The notes under the pieces are model-generated. The model was not told where the DNA came from. It worked only from the letters and a program-made list of their open reading frames with translations, and did no database searches. A program made the translations under genes and the position numbers. Source: Agromyces laixinhei (GTDB taxonomy: Bacteria > Actinomycetota > Actinomycetes > Actinomycetales > Microbacteriaceae). From it: a stretch of 64,000 bases of DNA. Where the stretch lies: contig NZ_CP040872.1 of NCBI RefSeq assembly GCF_006337065.1, positions 3,373,204-3,437,203 of the forward strand, written 5' to 3'. Shown here piece by piece: positions 44,357-52,208 of the stretch; position 1 is the first letter of the stretch, and every line of letters starts with the position of its first letter.

Positions 44357-45148
44357 TCATAGGAGCGGCACGCCGATCTGCGGAACGGCCGAGATGAGCT
44401 GCCGGGTGTACTCCTCGCGCGGACGCTCGAGCACGGAGAGCACGTCACCCTCCTCGACGAGCTCGCCACGCAGCATCACTGCGACGCGGTCGCAGACGTG
44501 CCGCACGACGGCGAGATTGTGGCTCACGAACAGCACGGTGAGACCGAGTTCACGCTGCAGGTCGACGAGGAGGTTCAGCACCGATCCCTGCACCGAGACG
44601 TCGAGCGCCGAGGTGATCTCGTCGGCGAGGATCACCTCGGGTCCGGCGGCGAGCGCACGCGCGATGGCGATCCGCTGGCGCTGACCACCCGAGAGCTCGT
44701 TCGGGAGTCGCGTCGAAAAGGTGGCCGGCAGCCGAACCGCTTCCAGCAATCGGGCGGTCTCGCGTCGTCGGTCGCCGCCTCTCGGCGTTCGCTCTCGCTG
44801 GCGCCTCGCCCGGGCGACGATCGCTTCGCCGAGGGTGTCGCCGACGCTCCGGCGAGGGTCGAGGCACGAGTTCGGGTCCTGGAAGATCATCTGGATGCGC
44901 CGCCGGACCAGGGCTGCGTCTCCGCGGGCGTTCGCGATCTCGACGCCGTCGAGCGTGATGCTGCCGGTCGTGGGTTCGTGCAGTCCGACCGCTGCGCGCG
45001 CGAGGGTCGACTTGCCCGAGCCTGATTCGCCGACGAGCCCGGTGATCGACCCCGACGCAACCTCGAGGGAGACGTTCCGCACCGCATGGACGGCGGCGTG
45101 CCCGTGACCGAATACGACGGTCACGTCGCGGAAGGCGAGCGTGCTCAT
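44357..45148 (-). CDS. dppF: Dipeptide/oligopeptide ABC transporter ATP-binding protein (DppF-like)
   Basis: 263 residues. Walker A GESGSGKST, Q-loop in MIFQDPNSCLDPRRSV, signature LSGGQRQRIAIARAL, Walker B VILADEITSALD, H-loop FVSHNLAVV. The C-terminal oligopeptide-transporter extension is only partly present. It pairs with the ATPase half of the preceding fusion protein to drive import. Its start overlaps the fusion stop by 4 bp (45145-45148). Confidence 0.92.
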   Translation of the reverse strand: MSTLAFRDVTVVFGHGHAAVHAVRNVSLEVASGSITGLVGESGSGKSTLARAAVGLHEPTTGSITLDGVEIANARGDAALVRRRIQMIFQDPNSCLDPRRSVGDTLGEAIVARARRQRERTPRGGDRRRETARLLEAVRLPATFSTRLPNELSGGQRQRIAIARALAAGPEVILADEITSALDVSVQGSVLNLLVDLQRELGLTVLFVSHNLAVVRHVCDRVAVMLRGELVEEGDVLSVLERPREEYTRQLISAVPQIGVPLL

Positions 45149-46983
45149 CCGACCACCTCCACGGGTCGATCGGCATCGGCATCGGAATCGGAATCGGCGT
45201 CGATGTCGATGTCGATGTCGAACACTCGATCCTCCGGGATGGTCGCCAGCCGCTCCGAACGGTCGCCGTCCATCGTGGGCACCGAATCGAGGAGCGCCCT
45301 GGTGTACGGATGCCGCGCCCGACCGCCCACCAGATCGTCGACGGAGACCGCCTCGACGATGCGTCCGCGGTACATCACGAGCACACGAGTGCAGACGGCG
45401 GTGATGACGGCGATGTCGTGGGAGATGAGCACGATCGCCGTGTCATCGGTGCGGTTGATCTCGGTGAGGAGGCCGAGGACGCCCTTCTGCACCGTCACGT
45501 CGAGGGCCGTGGTCGGCTCGTCGGCGATGATCAGCTTCGGCGTGCCCATCAATCCCATCGCGATCATCGCCCGCTGGCGCATGCCGCCAGAGAACTCGTG
45601 CGGGTACTGCTGCGCACTCTGCTCAGGACGGGGGATGTGCACGGCGCGGAGTCGATCGATCGCCCGCTGCAGCGCAGTGCGTCGTTTCGCGCCCTCATGG
45701 AGTTGCGCGATCTCCGCCACTTGCGGGCCGACCTTGAGCGCCGGATTCAGCGACGACATCGGGTCCTGGAAGACCATCGCGAGTCGGGTTCCGAGCAGCC
45801 GCGCGTGGCGCCGGTTGACGGCATCCGCCGAGATCTCCCCCGGCCCGGCGAGCGTGACGCCGTCGAACTCGAGCCGGCCGGCGGATGCGCGGAGCGGAAG
45901 GTCGGTGAGGCCCGCGATCGACATCATGCTGAGACTCTTGCCAGAACCGGACTCGCCGACGATCCCGAGGATCTCGCCGCGGGCGACGTCGAAGGAGATA
46001 CTCTGAACCGGGTGGGTCCAACCTGCCTCCGCCGGAGCCGACACGACGAGGTCGCGCACGCTGAGCACCCGCTCGGTGTCTTCCGGCAGCGCGCCGTCGG
46101 TGTTGTGATCGGCGTGGGGTTGCGGCGGTCGCCTGGCGCCGCGCGGTGTGCGCACCGAACCGGTGCCGGGGAGGTTCTTGGCGAGGAACTCGCCGAAGAG
46201 CGTGAAGACGAGCCCGGCGATCACGATCGCGGCACCGGGCACGAGCGCCGACGCCGGGCTCACGAAGATGCGGGTCTGACCCTCGCCGAGGAGGCGCCCC
46301 CAGTCGTAGTCGGGCGCCTGCACGCCGAGGCCGAGAAAGGAGAGGCTCGCGAACGCCACGAGGCTGGCGCCCGCGCTGATCGTGGCGCGCACGATCAGCG
46401 GGTCGCGGATGTTGGGCAGCACATGCCGGAACATGATCGTCCACCGCGGCACGCCGAGCACATGCGCTGCGGCGACGTAGTCGCGGCCGAGCACCGAGGC
46501 ACTCAGCGTGTACGTCAACCTGGCGTAGTCGGGCGTCATCGCCGCCCCGATCGCGATGACCGCGCTCAGCGCGCTCTGCCCGAGCACCACGGCCAGCCCG
46601 ATCGCGAGCAGCAGGGCCGGGAAGGCGACGGCGATGTTGATCGACGAGACGACGAGTCGCGACGTGCGTGTGCCGAGCATGGCCGGAACCAGGCCGAAGA
46701 AGATGCCGAAGCAGACGCCGATCGCCGTTGCGCACAGCGCCATGGCGACCGAGAGCTGCGTGGCGACGAGCGTGCGCAGCAGCACGTCGCGCCCGCCGGC
46801 ATCCGTGCCGAACGGATGCTCGGGTGAGGGCGGCTGAGAGATCTGACCGGGGTCGGAGATGCTCGCCTGCTCGCCCCAGATCATCGGTGCGACCACGGCC
46901 ACGGCGAGCACGCCGAGCACCCCGATCGTCGTCGCGATGCCGAGCGGTGAGGCGATCGCGGAGCGCAGGCGGCGGGTGGACAT
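45145..46983 (-). CDS. Fused dipeptide ABC permease-ATPase (DppC-DppD)
   Basis: 612 residues. Residues 1-275 are a DppC-type permease with the EAA-like loop AAAHVLGVPRWTIMFRHVLP. Residues about 310-590 are a DppD-type ATPase: Walker A GESGSGKSL, signature FSGGMRQRAMIA, Walker B LIIADEPTTALD, H-loop LISHDIAVI. Such fusions are known in actinobacteria and some other bacteria. The C terminus ends in an acidic Asp/Ser repeat (DIDIDIDADSDSDADAD) encoded by near-hexamer DNA repeats at 45169-45222, a likely slippage site. It begins 1 bp after the dppB stop. Confidence 0.9.
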   Translation of the reverse strand: MSTRRLRSAIASPLGIATTIGVLGVLAVAVVAPMIWGEQASISDPGQISQPPSPEHPFGTDAGGRDVLLRTLVATQLSVAMALCATAIGVCFGIFFGLVPAMLGTRTSRLVVSSINIAVAFPALLLAIGLAVVLGQSALSAVIAIGAAMTPDYARLTYTLSASVLGRDYVAAAHVLGVPRWTIMFRHVLPNIRDPLIVRATISAGASLVAFASLSFLGLGVQAPDYDWGRLLGEGQTRIFVSPASALVPGAAIVIAGLVFTLFGEFLAKNLPGTGSVRTPRGARRPPQPHADHNTDGALPEDTERVLSVRDLVVSAPAEAGWTHPVQSISFDVARGEILGIVGESGSGKSLSMMSIAGLTDLPLRASAGRLEFDGVTLAGPGEISADAVNRRHARLLGTRLAMVFQDPMSSLNPALKVGPQVAEIAQLHEGAKRRTALQRAIDRLRAVHIPRPEQSAQQYPHEFSGGMRQRAMIAMGLMGTPKLIIADEPTTALDVTVQKGVLGLLTEINRTDDTAIVLISHDIAVITAVCTRVLVMYRGRIVEAVSVDDLVGGRARHPYTRALLDSVPTMDGDRSERLATIPEDRVFDIDIDIDADSDSDADADRPVEVVG

Positions 46984-46984
46984 G

Positions 46985-47995
46985 TCAGCCGTCCTTCAGC
47001 GCAGTGCGCGGGTCGATGGCGATGAGTACGAGGTCGACGACCAGGTTGATGACGAGGATCACCGCGCCGTAGAAGACGACGATCGCCTGGATGAGCGGGT
47101 AGTCCTTCTGCTGGATCGATTGCACGATCGTCGTGCCGAGGCCCGGCCAGGCGAAGATGTTCTCCACGAGCACCGTGCCGGCGATCATGCCGCCCAGGAG
47201 CAGGCCCGAGATCGTCAGCGTCGACGTCAGGATGTTGGGCAGCACGTGGCGAAGGTAGAGCCGCGGCGCCGGCATCCGCTTGGCGCGGGCGGTGCGCACG
47301 TACTCCTGCTCGAGCACGACGAGCGTCTCAGCGCGCACGATGCGCGAGATGGCCGCGATTCCGCCGATCGCCAGCGCAGCGACAGGGAGGATGTACGAAC
47401 TCGCCCCGCTGCGACCGGCGACCGGAAGCACCTGCGCCGACACCGCGAAGAGGTAGACGAGCCCCACGCCGAGGAGGAACTCGGGTATGACCGAGAACAC
47501 GGTCGCGAAGGAGGTGTACGTCACCTCCAGCGGGCGCCGGCGTCCGCGACGCGTCAAGGCGCCCGCCGCGAGTCCGAGCGGGATGCCCACGAGCAGCACG
47601 ATGGCCACCGCGATGGCCGCCAGTTCCAGCGTGGCCGGCAGCCGAGATGCCATCACCTCGGCGACCGGCACCCGAAGCGTGATCGACTCGCCCATCGAGC
47701 CCGAGAACAGTCCGCTCCAGAGGCGAAGGTACTGCAGCCAGAGCGGGAGGTCGAGGCCCAGCTCGACGCGCCGCTGTTCGACGAGCTCGGGCGTCGCATT
47801 CGGGCCGGCCGACGTCTGTGCCGGATCTCCCGGGATGAGCTGCACCATCAGGAAGGCCGCGGTGACGAGCACGATGACCGACACGACGAAGTGACCCAGG
47901 CGGCGGAATCCGTAGCGGATCCAGACCCGGCGGCCGGCCCGTGCGCGGGGAGGCGCCGCGGGAGCGGCCGCCGGGGCCGTCGTCGTGTCGGTCAT
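46985..47995 (-). CDS. dppB: Dipeptide ABC transporter permease (DppB-like)
   Basis: 336 residues, six hydrophobic segments. The DppB family layout is clear: FVVSVIVLVTAAFLMVQLIP GD at the N terminus, the EAA-type loop YVRTARAKRMPAPRLYLRHV, and ENIFAWPGLGTTIVQSIQQK D near the end. An Ala/Pro-rich cytoplasmic N-terminal extension of about 25 residues is typical of actinobacteria. It lies 9 bp after the binding-protein gene and 1 bp before the fusion gene. Confidence 0.93.
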   Translation of the reverse strand: MTDTTTAPAAAPAAPPRARAGRRVWIRYGFRRLGHFVVSVIVLVTAAFLMVQLIPGDPAQTSAGPNATPELVEQRRVELGLDLPLWLQYLRLWSGLFSGSMGESITLRVPVAEVMASRLPATLELAAIAVAIVLLVGIPLGLAAGALTRRGRRRPLEVTYTSFATVFSVIPEFLLGVGLVYLFAVSAQVLPVAGRSGASSYILPVAALAIGGIAAISRIVRAETLVVLEQEYVRTARAKRMPAPRLYLRHVLPNILTSTLTISGLLLGGMIAGTVLVENIFAWPGLGTTIVQSIQQKDYPLIQAIVVFYGAVILVINLVVDLVLIAIDPRTALKDG

Positions 47996-48004
47996 CGAGG
48001 GTGC

Positions 48005-49591
48005 TCAGCCCTTCATCTGGATCGAGGGGCCGATCAGGGTGTTCGGCAACGCGAGTTCAGCACCGTTGAGGTAGGTCACCTCGTCTTGCGCAGCGAACGG
48101 GATCGTGTCGGCCGCTTCGTAGAGCGCCTGCTCGGCTTCCTTCCAGAGGTCGCACGATTCGACACCCGCGAGCTCTCCGGCCGCAGCGATCTTCTCGTTG
48201 TAGACCGGGTTGTCGATACCCGCTGAGTTGCGGCCGCCCGGAGGCAGCGCACCCGTGTTCCACGGCACCATGATGCTCGGCAGCCAGGCGTTGATGGCCG
48301 CGTCGGCGATGTCGAAGCTGCCCAGGTTGCCCTCGTCGTAGAGCTTGGAGAGCTTGAAGTTCACGTCGCCGCCGTCGAGTTGCAGGTCGACGCCGACCTT
48401 GGCGTACTCCTGCTGGGCCAGCTCCATGGCCGCAGACATCGTCTCGGAAACGGTGAAGAGCATGCTGAGCGTGAGGGGCTGGCCGTCCTTGGCGCGCATG
48501 CCGTCGGCGCCCTTCACCCAGCCGGCCTCATCGAGCAGCTTCTCGGCCGCGGCGACGTCGTAGTCGGGCACGGCACCGTCGGTTGCGTCGTAGGGGCACT
48601 GGTTGGGAGCCATCATGGCGAGGCGTTCCGCGCGGTAGCCCTTCCCATCGGTGATGACCTGCGTGAGCGCTTCGAAATCGATGGCCTTGGCGAGCGCGAG
48701 CCGCACGTTCGGATCGGCCGTCGGCTTGCCCTCGAGCTGCGAGAAGTACCACTGACCCTGGATGAGCGAGACTCGGCGCCCGACCTCGGCGGATGCCGCG
48801 ACACGATCTTCGTCGGGGCCGGTGACCGTGGCGGCGTTGAGCTCGCCTGCGAGCAGCAGGTTCGCCGCCGTGCTGACGTTCTCGATGACGCGGATGGTCA
48901 CCTCGTCGGGCGCGGCCTCCGTCTCGGAGGTGTTGCCGCCCTCGGGTCCCCACGTGTAGCCGTCACGCTTCGTGAGCGTGTAGTGATCGCCGGTCACCGC
49001 TTCGGTGAGCTGGTACAGGCCGGTGCCGACGGACGCGGCGGACGCGGCATCCGGGTCGTCGAGTGCCGGCTGGCACATGATCTCGAGCGCGCCAGTCTGG
49101 GTGAGCAGGAACGAAGACGGCGCCGTGACGCTCACCGTGACGGTTCCGGCATCGTTGTCGAACTCGGCGGTCGCGTCGGCGGGCACGAGCACCCCGTTGA
49201 TGGCCGATTCGTTCTCGACGTCGGTGACCCAGTTGAAGTTGGCCGCGACCACCTCCGGCGTGAGCTCGCTGCCGTCTTCGCAGGTCACCCCTTCCTTGAG
49301 GTGATACGTCACTTCGGTGGACGACTCCTCCCACGACTCCGCGAGCCACGGGCTTGCCTCACCGGTCTCGGGATCGAAGAACACGAGGTTGTCGTACATG
49401 AACCCCGTGACTTCGCGGGCGGCGTTCGCGGTGGTCATGAATGGATTGAGGTTGCCCGGATCGTCGGTGAGGCCGAAGACGAACGTGCCATTCGAAGATC
49501 CGTCATCACCTCCTCCAGCGGAGCAGCCGGCGAGGAGCAGCACGCCGGCTGAGGTCGCCGCGGCCACCTTCAGGAATCGGGTCTTGTTCAT
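48005..49591 (-). CDS. Peptide ABC transporter substrate-binding lipoprotein (DppA/OppA type, SBP_bac_5)
   Basis: 528 residues. A lipoprotein signal ends in VLLLAGC. The mature protein has the SBP_bac_5 pattern: NLNPFMTTANAAREVTGFMY at the N terminus, SPWLAESWEESSTEVTYHLK, VRLALAKAIDFEALTQVI, and DYDVAAAEKLLDEAGW. It captures peptides outside the membrane for the DppB/CD/F complex. The ATG at 49591 has AGGAG seven bases upstream. It is first in its operon; 168 bp upstream of it contain a motif shared with the divergent M20 operon. The specificity cannot be read directly, but neighbours point to D-amino-acid peptides. Confidence 0.92.
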   Translation of the reverse strand: MNKTRFLKVAAATSAGVLLLAGCSAGGGDDGSSNGTFVFGLTDDPGNLNPFMTTANAAREVTGFMYDNLVFFDPETGEASPWLAESWEESSTEVTYHLKEGVTCEDGSELTPEVVAANFNWVTDVENESAINGVLVPADATAEFDNDAGTVTVSVTAPSSFLLTQTGALEIMCQPALDDPDAASAASVGTGLYQLTEAVTGDHYTLTKRDGYTWGPEGGNTSETEAAPDEVTIRVIENVSTAANLLLAGELNAATVTGPDEDRVAASAEVGRRVSLIQGQWYFSQLEGKPTADPNVRLALAKAIDFEALTQVITDGKGYRAERLAMMAPNQCPYDATDGAVPDYDVAAAEKLLDEAGWVKGADGMRAKDGQPLTLSMLFTVSETMSAAMELAQQEYAKVGVDLQLDGGDVNFKLSKLYDEGNLGSFDIADAAINAWLPSIMVPWNTGALPPGGRNSAGIDNPVYNEKIAAAGELAGVESCDLWKEAEQALYEAADTIPFAAQDEVTYLNGAELALPNTLIGPSIQMKG

Positions 49592-49707
49592 GAGATCTCC
49601 TGCTGTTCGGATGTTGCTGTCGGGATGTGATCGTCGGACCCGGTCGGGCTCGGCCGAGTTCGTACCAGCATCACACCCGGCAAACCGGCGGCTGTTGTCG
49701 CGCCCGA

Positions 49708-49740
49708 CCAAACTGCGAGAAAGTGGTTGGCGGATCCGAC
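49708..49740 (-). promoter_or_regulatory. Shared motif upstream of the binding-protein gene
   Basis: On the minus strand GTCGGATCCGCCAAC (49740-49726), then 11 bases, then AGTTTGG (49714-49708), pointing towards the substrate-binding-protein gene 117 bp away. The same order, GTCGGATCCGACAAC then AGTTTTTGG, occurs before the M20 gene at 53841. The first block matches in 14 of 15 bases. Likely a binding site for the PucR-type regulator encoded between the two operons. Confidence 0.6.
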
Positions 49741-49759
49741 AGTGGGACGACCGGGCAGA

Positions 49760-50692
49760 TCAGACGCGTGAACGAAGCTCATCCACGACGGCCCGACCGA
49801 TGAGGCCGATGGAACGGTCGGCGTCGATGTTGCGGGGCTCCTCGAGGGTTTCGCGCACGAACACGGCGACCGCGTACCGGCCGCCGTCGGGGTATTCGAT
49901 CATCCCCGCCTCGTTGCGCAGATACGGGAGCGTGCCGGTCTTGCCGCTGATGCGGATCCGCGAGTCGGGGAATCCGGCCTTCAATCGGTGCGGCCACACC
50001 TGGAGGGAGAGGATGCGCCGCGCCTCCGCCGTCGCTGCCGGAGCGAGCACTCCGCCCTCATCCCAGAGCAGTGCGAGGCTCGCGGTCACCTCACGCGGGG
50101 TGGTTCGATTCGTCGCGCTCGCGTCGAGCACGCGCATGCCGGCGAGCCGCTCGCGCAACGAATCATCCGGATGCTGCCAGGCCGGATCGTCGACATCGAC
50201 GCCGGCGTCCTCCACCATCGTGCGGAACAGGCCTGCGCAGTCTTCGACGAGCACGGTCTGTTCGAGACCGAGCCGGCGCGAGCGCTCGTTGATGGCGTCG
50301 AGGCCGAGGAGGTCGATGAGGATGTCGGTCGCGCGGTTGTCGCTCACCGACATCATGCTCACCGCCAGATCCCGAACCGAGAGCGTGACGTCGTCGAGGA
50401 ACACCGAGAGCGTGACGTCGTCGAGGAACACCGAGAGCCCGGTGTCTCCCGGCGTTCGGAACGCCTCGCGAGCGATGAACATGCCCTGTGCCGGGTCGAT
50501 CGAGCCGTCGGCGAAGCGGCAGCAGAGCTCGGTGAGAACGGGCACCTTGAAGATCGAGGCCGGCACCACCAGATCGTCGGCCGCAACGCCGAACTCCTCA
50601 CCGGTGTCGACGTCGATCGCATGCATCGTCGCCGTGACGCCGAGTTCGGCCTCGATGCTGCCGATCCGCTCACGCAGCGCCTGTTCCGTCAT
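49760..50692 (-). CDS. Class A beta-lactamase-fold serine hydrolase
   Basis: 310 residues. S-x-x-K is ASIFK (Ser46, Lys49), the SDN triad VSDNRA (117-119) and the KTG box SGKTGTL. No signal peptide is visible, so it should be cytoplasmic, unlike secreted beta-lactamases; family relatives are DD-peptidases or esterases. It holds a perfect 9-residue tandem duplication (VFLDDVTLS at 88-96 and 97-105). Without it the Ser-to-SDN distance would be 62, close to the family norm of 60. The start overlaps the hydantoinase-like stop by ATGA. An activity on D-amino-acid peptides fits the context; antibiotic resistance is not implied. Confidence 0.82.
   Translation of the reverse strand: MTEQALRERIGSIEAELGVTATMHAIDVDTGEEFGVAADDLVVPASIFKVPVLTELCCRFADGSIDPAQGMFIAREAFRTPGDTGLSVFLDDVTLSVFLDDVTLSVRDLAVSMMSVSDNRATDILIDLLGLDAINERSRRLGLEQTVLVEDCAGLFRTMVEDAGVDVDDPAWQHPDDSLRERLAGMRVLDASATNRTTPREVTASLALLWDEGGVLAPAATAEARRILSLQVWPHRLKAGFPDSRIRISGKTGTLPYLRNEAGMIEYPDGGRYAVAVFVRETLEEPRNIDADRSIGLIGRAVVDELRSRV
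50381..50434. repeat. 27-bp in-frame tandem duplication
   Basis: Two perfect 27-base copies at 50381-50407 and 50408-50434 (unit starts GAGCGTGACGTCGTCGAGGA). They give the 9-residue duplication in the class A-type hydrolase. The lack of any difference between copies suggests a recent event. Confidence 0.9.
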
Positions 50693-52080
50693 CGTTCTCC
50701 TTCCGCGCCGCCGGCGGCGGTGCCGTTCGCTCGGAATTGCTCCACTCCGCGGCCGGGCCGGGCGAGGACCTCCCGATCGGCGAGCACGAGCTCGCCGCGG
50801 CTGACCACCCATCGCGGCCATCCGTTCGCCTCACGCCCCTCATACGGCGAGTGGCCGGCACGCGAGATCAGCTCCCGATCGTCGATCACCCGGCGGTCGG
50901 CCGGGTCGATGGCGACGAGGTCGGCGTCGGCGCCTTCTCGGATCACGCCCTTGCGGGGGTGGAGGCCGAACAGTCGGGCCGGATTCCCGGCCGTCAGCCG
51001 CACCAGGGCGGTGAGGTCGATCCTGCCGCCGAGCACGCCCTCGGTGAAGAGCAGCGGCAGGAAGGTCTCGAGCTCCGCCATGCCTTTCGGCACCGTCGCG
51101 AAGCTGTGTGCCGGATCCATCTTCTGGGCGAGGGTCCACGGTGCGTGGTCGCTGCCGATCGTGTCGATCGAGCCGTCGGCGAGCCCGCGCCAGAGTGCCT
51201 GCACATCGTCGCGCGAGCGCAGCGGCGGCATTCCCACGTATCTCGCGGCATCTGGCCGGGCATAGCGCGACTCGTCGAGATAGAGGTAGACCGGGCGGGC
51301 CTCCACGTGCACGTCGACGCCGCGCCGGCGTGCTGCGGTCGCCACCTCGAGCGCCGCCGCGGATGAGCAGTGCACGACATCGATCGTCGCGCCGGTGAAC
51401 TCGGCGATCGCCACGGCGCGCTCGACCGCGGCGCGCTCGGAGAGCACCGGTCGAGACGCCGGGTAGTGCTCGATGCCGGTCATCCCGGCGCGCTCGAGCT
51501 GCTCGCCCGCCGCGCGGACGATGGCCTCGTCCTCGCAGTGGATCATGACGACCATGCCCGCCTCGGCGGCACGCCGGATCGACTCGATGATCCGGCTCCC
51601 GTCCCAGTCGAACGCAGGCATCACCATCTTGTACGCGGAGTGCCCCGCAGCGCCGAGTTCGGCCAGTTCGTCGAGCGAGGCCTCGTCGACGGTGACGAGG
51701 CTCGGATGCAGGAGGAAGTCGGTCGTGGCCTGCTCCGCGAACGCGGCCCGGTCTCGCGCGACGGCCGCACCGACGGTCTCGCCGTCGAGCGGAAAGCTCA
51801 TCTGCCCCACTGTGCCGACGCCGCCGGCGATCGCCGCGAGGGTGCCGGTGCGCATGTCGTCGGCGAAGGTCGGCTCGGCGCCTGCCAGCATGGCGGGAGT
51901 GCTGAGGTGCACGTGCGGATCGATCGCGGCGGGCACCACGAAGGTGCCGCGGCCGTCGAGTTCGGCTCTGCCGCGCATGCTCCCGCCGATCTGCGCGACT
52001 CGTTCGCCGACGATTCCGAGGTCCTCTTCGACGAGGCCACGCTCCGTCACGAGCGTGCCGCCGCGCACGACGGTGTCCAT
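50689..52080 (-). CDS. Dihydropyrimidinase/hydantoinase-like cyclic amidohydrolase
   Basis: 463 residues. The binuclear metal site of the amidohydrolase superfamily is complete: DPHVHL (His56, His58), the carboxylated Lys151 in AYKMVMPAF, His181 in MIHCEDE, His in VHCSSAAA, and Asp in GSDHAPW. It opens cyclic amides such as hydantoins, dihydropyrimidines or dihydroorotate. The start at 52080 gives the usual N terminus MDTVVRGGTLV. It leads the divergent operon with the class A-type hydrolase. In this cluster it may act on 5-substituted hydantoins or cyclised N-carbamoyl amino acids, which is inference. Confidence 0.88.
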   Translation of the reverse strand: MDTVVRGGTLVTERGLVEEDLGIVGERVAQIGGSMRGRAELDGRGTFVVPAAIDPHVHLSTPAMLAGAEPTFADDMRTGTLAAIAGGVGTVGQMSFPLDGETVGAAVARDRAAFAEQATTDFLLHPSLVTVDEASLDELAELGAAGHSAYKMVMPAFDWDGSRIIESIRRAAEAGMVVMIHCEDEAIVRAAGEQLERAGMTGIEHYPASRPVLSERAAVERAVAIAEFTGATIDVVHCSSAAALEVATAARRRGVDVHVEARPVYLYLDESRYARPDAARYVGMPPLRSRDDVQALWRGLADGSIDTIGSDHAPWTLAQKMDPAHSFATVPKGMAELETFLPLLFTEGVLGGRIDLTALVRLTAGNPARLFGLHPRKGVIREGADADLVAIDPADRRVIDDRELISRAGHSPYEGREANGWPRWVVSRGELVLADREVLARPGRGVEQFRANGTAAGGAEGER

Positions 52081-52130
52081 CACGTCGGCCAACGCACCTC
52101 CTCGATCGTTGCGACCACCCTTCCAGCGTC

Positions 52131-52140
52131 GTCGGATCGG
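52131..52140. promoter_or_regulatory. Third copy of GTCGGATC between divergent genes
   Basis: GTCGGATCGG lies between the hydantoinase-like start (52080) and the PucR start (52209). It matches 9 of 10 bases of GTCGGATCCG found before the other two promoters of the cluster. It is short and could be chance alone. Confidence 0.4.
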
Positions 52141-52208
52141 AGGCCGGATTCTTGTCGGCTCGGCCAATGACCCGGCATGGTAGTTGTTGGACTGAACAGG
52201 GAGGTTCT

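Noticed and set aside
45310..46827. 505-codon plus-strand frame within the transporter genes
   Set aside because: It is antisense to the permease-ATPase fusion, rich in Arg/Asp/His, with no domain; a shadow frame.
49760..50692. Antibiotic-resistance beta-lactamase
   Set aside because: No signal peptide, and the gene is coupled to a hydantoinase and peptide transporter; a peptidase or esterase role is more likely.
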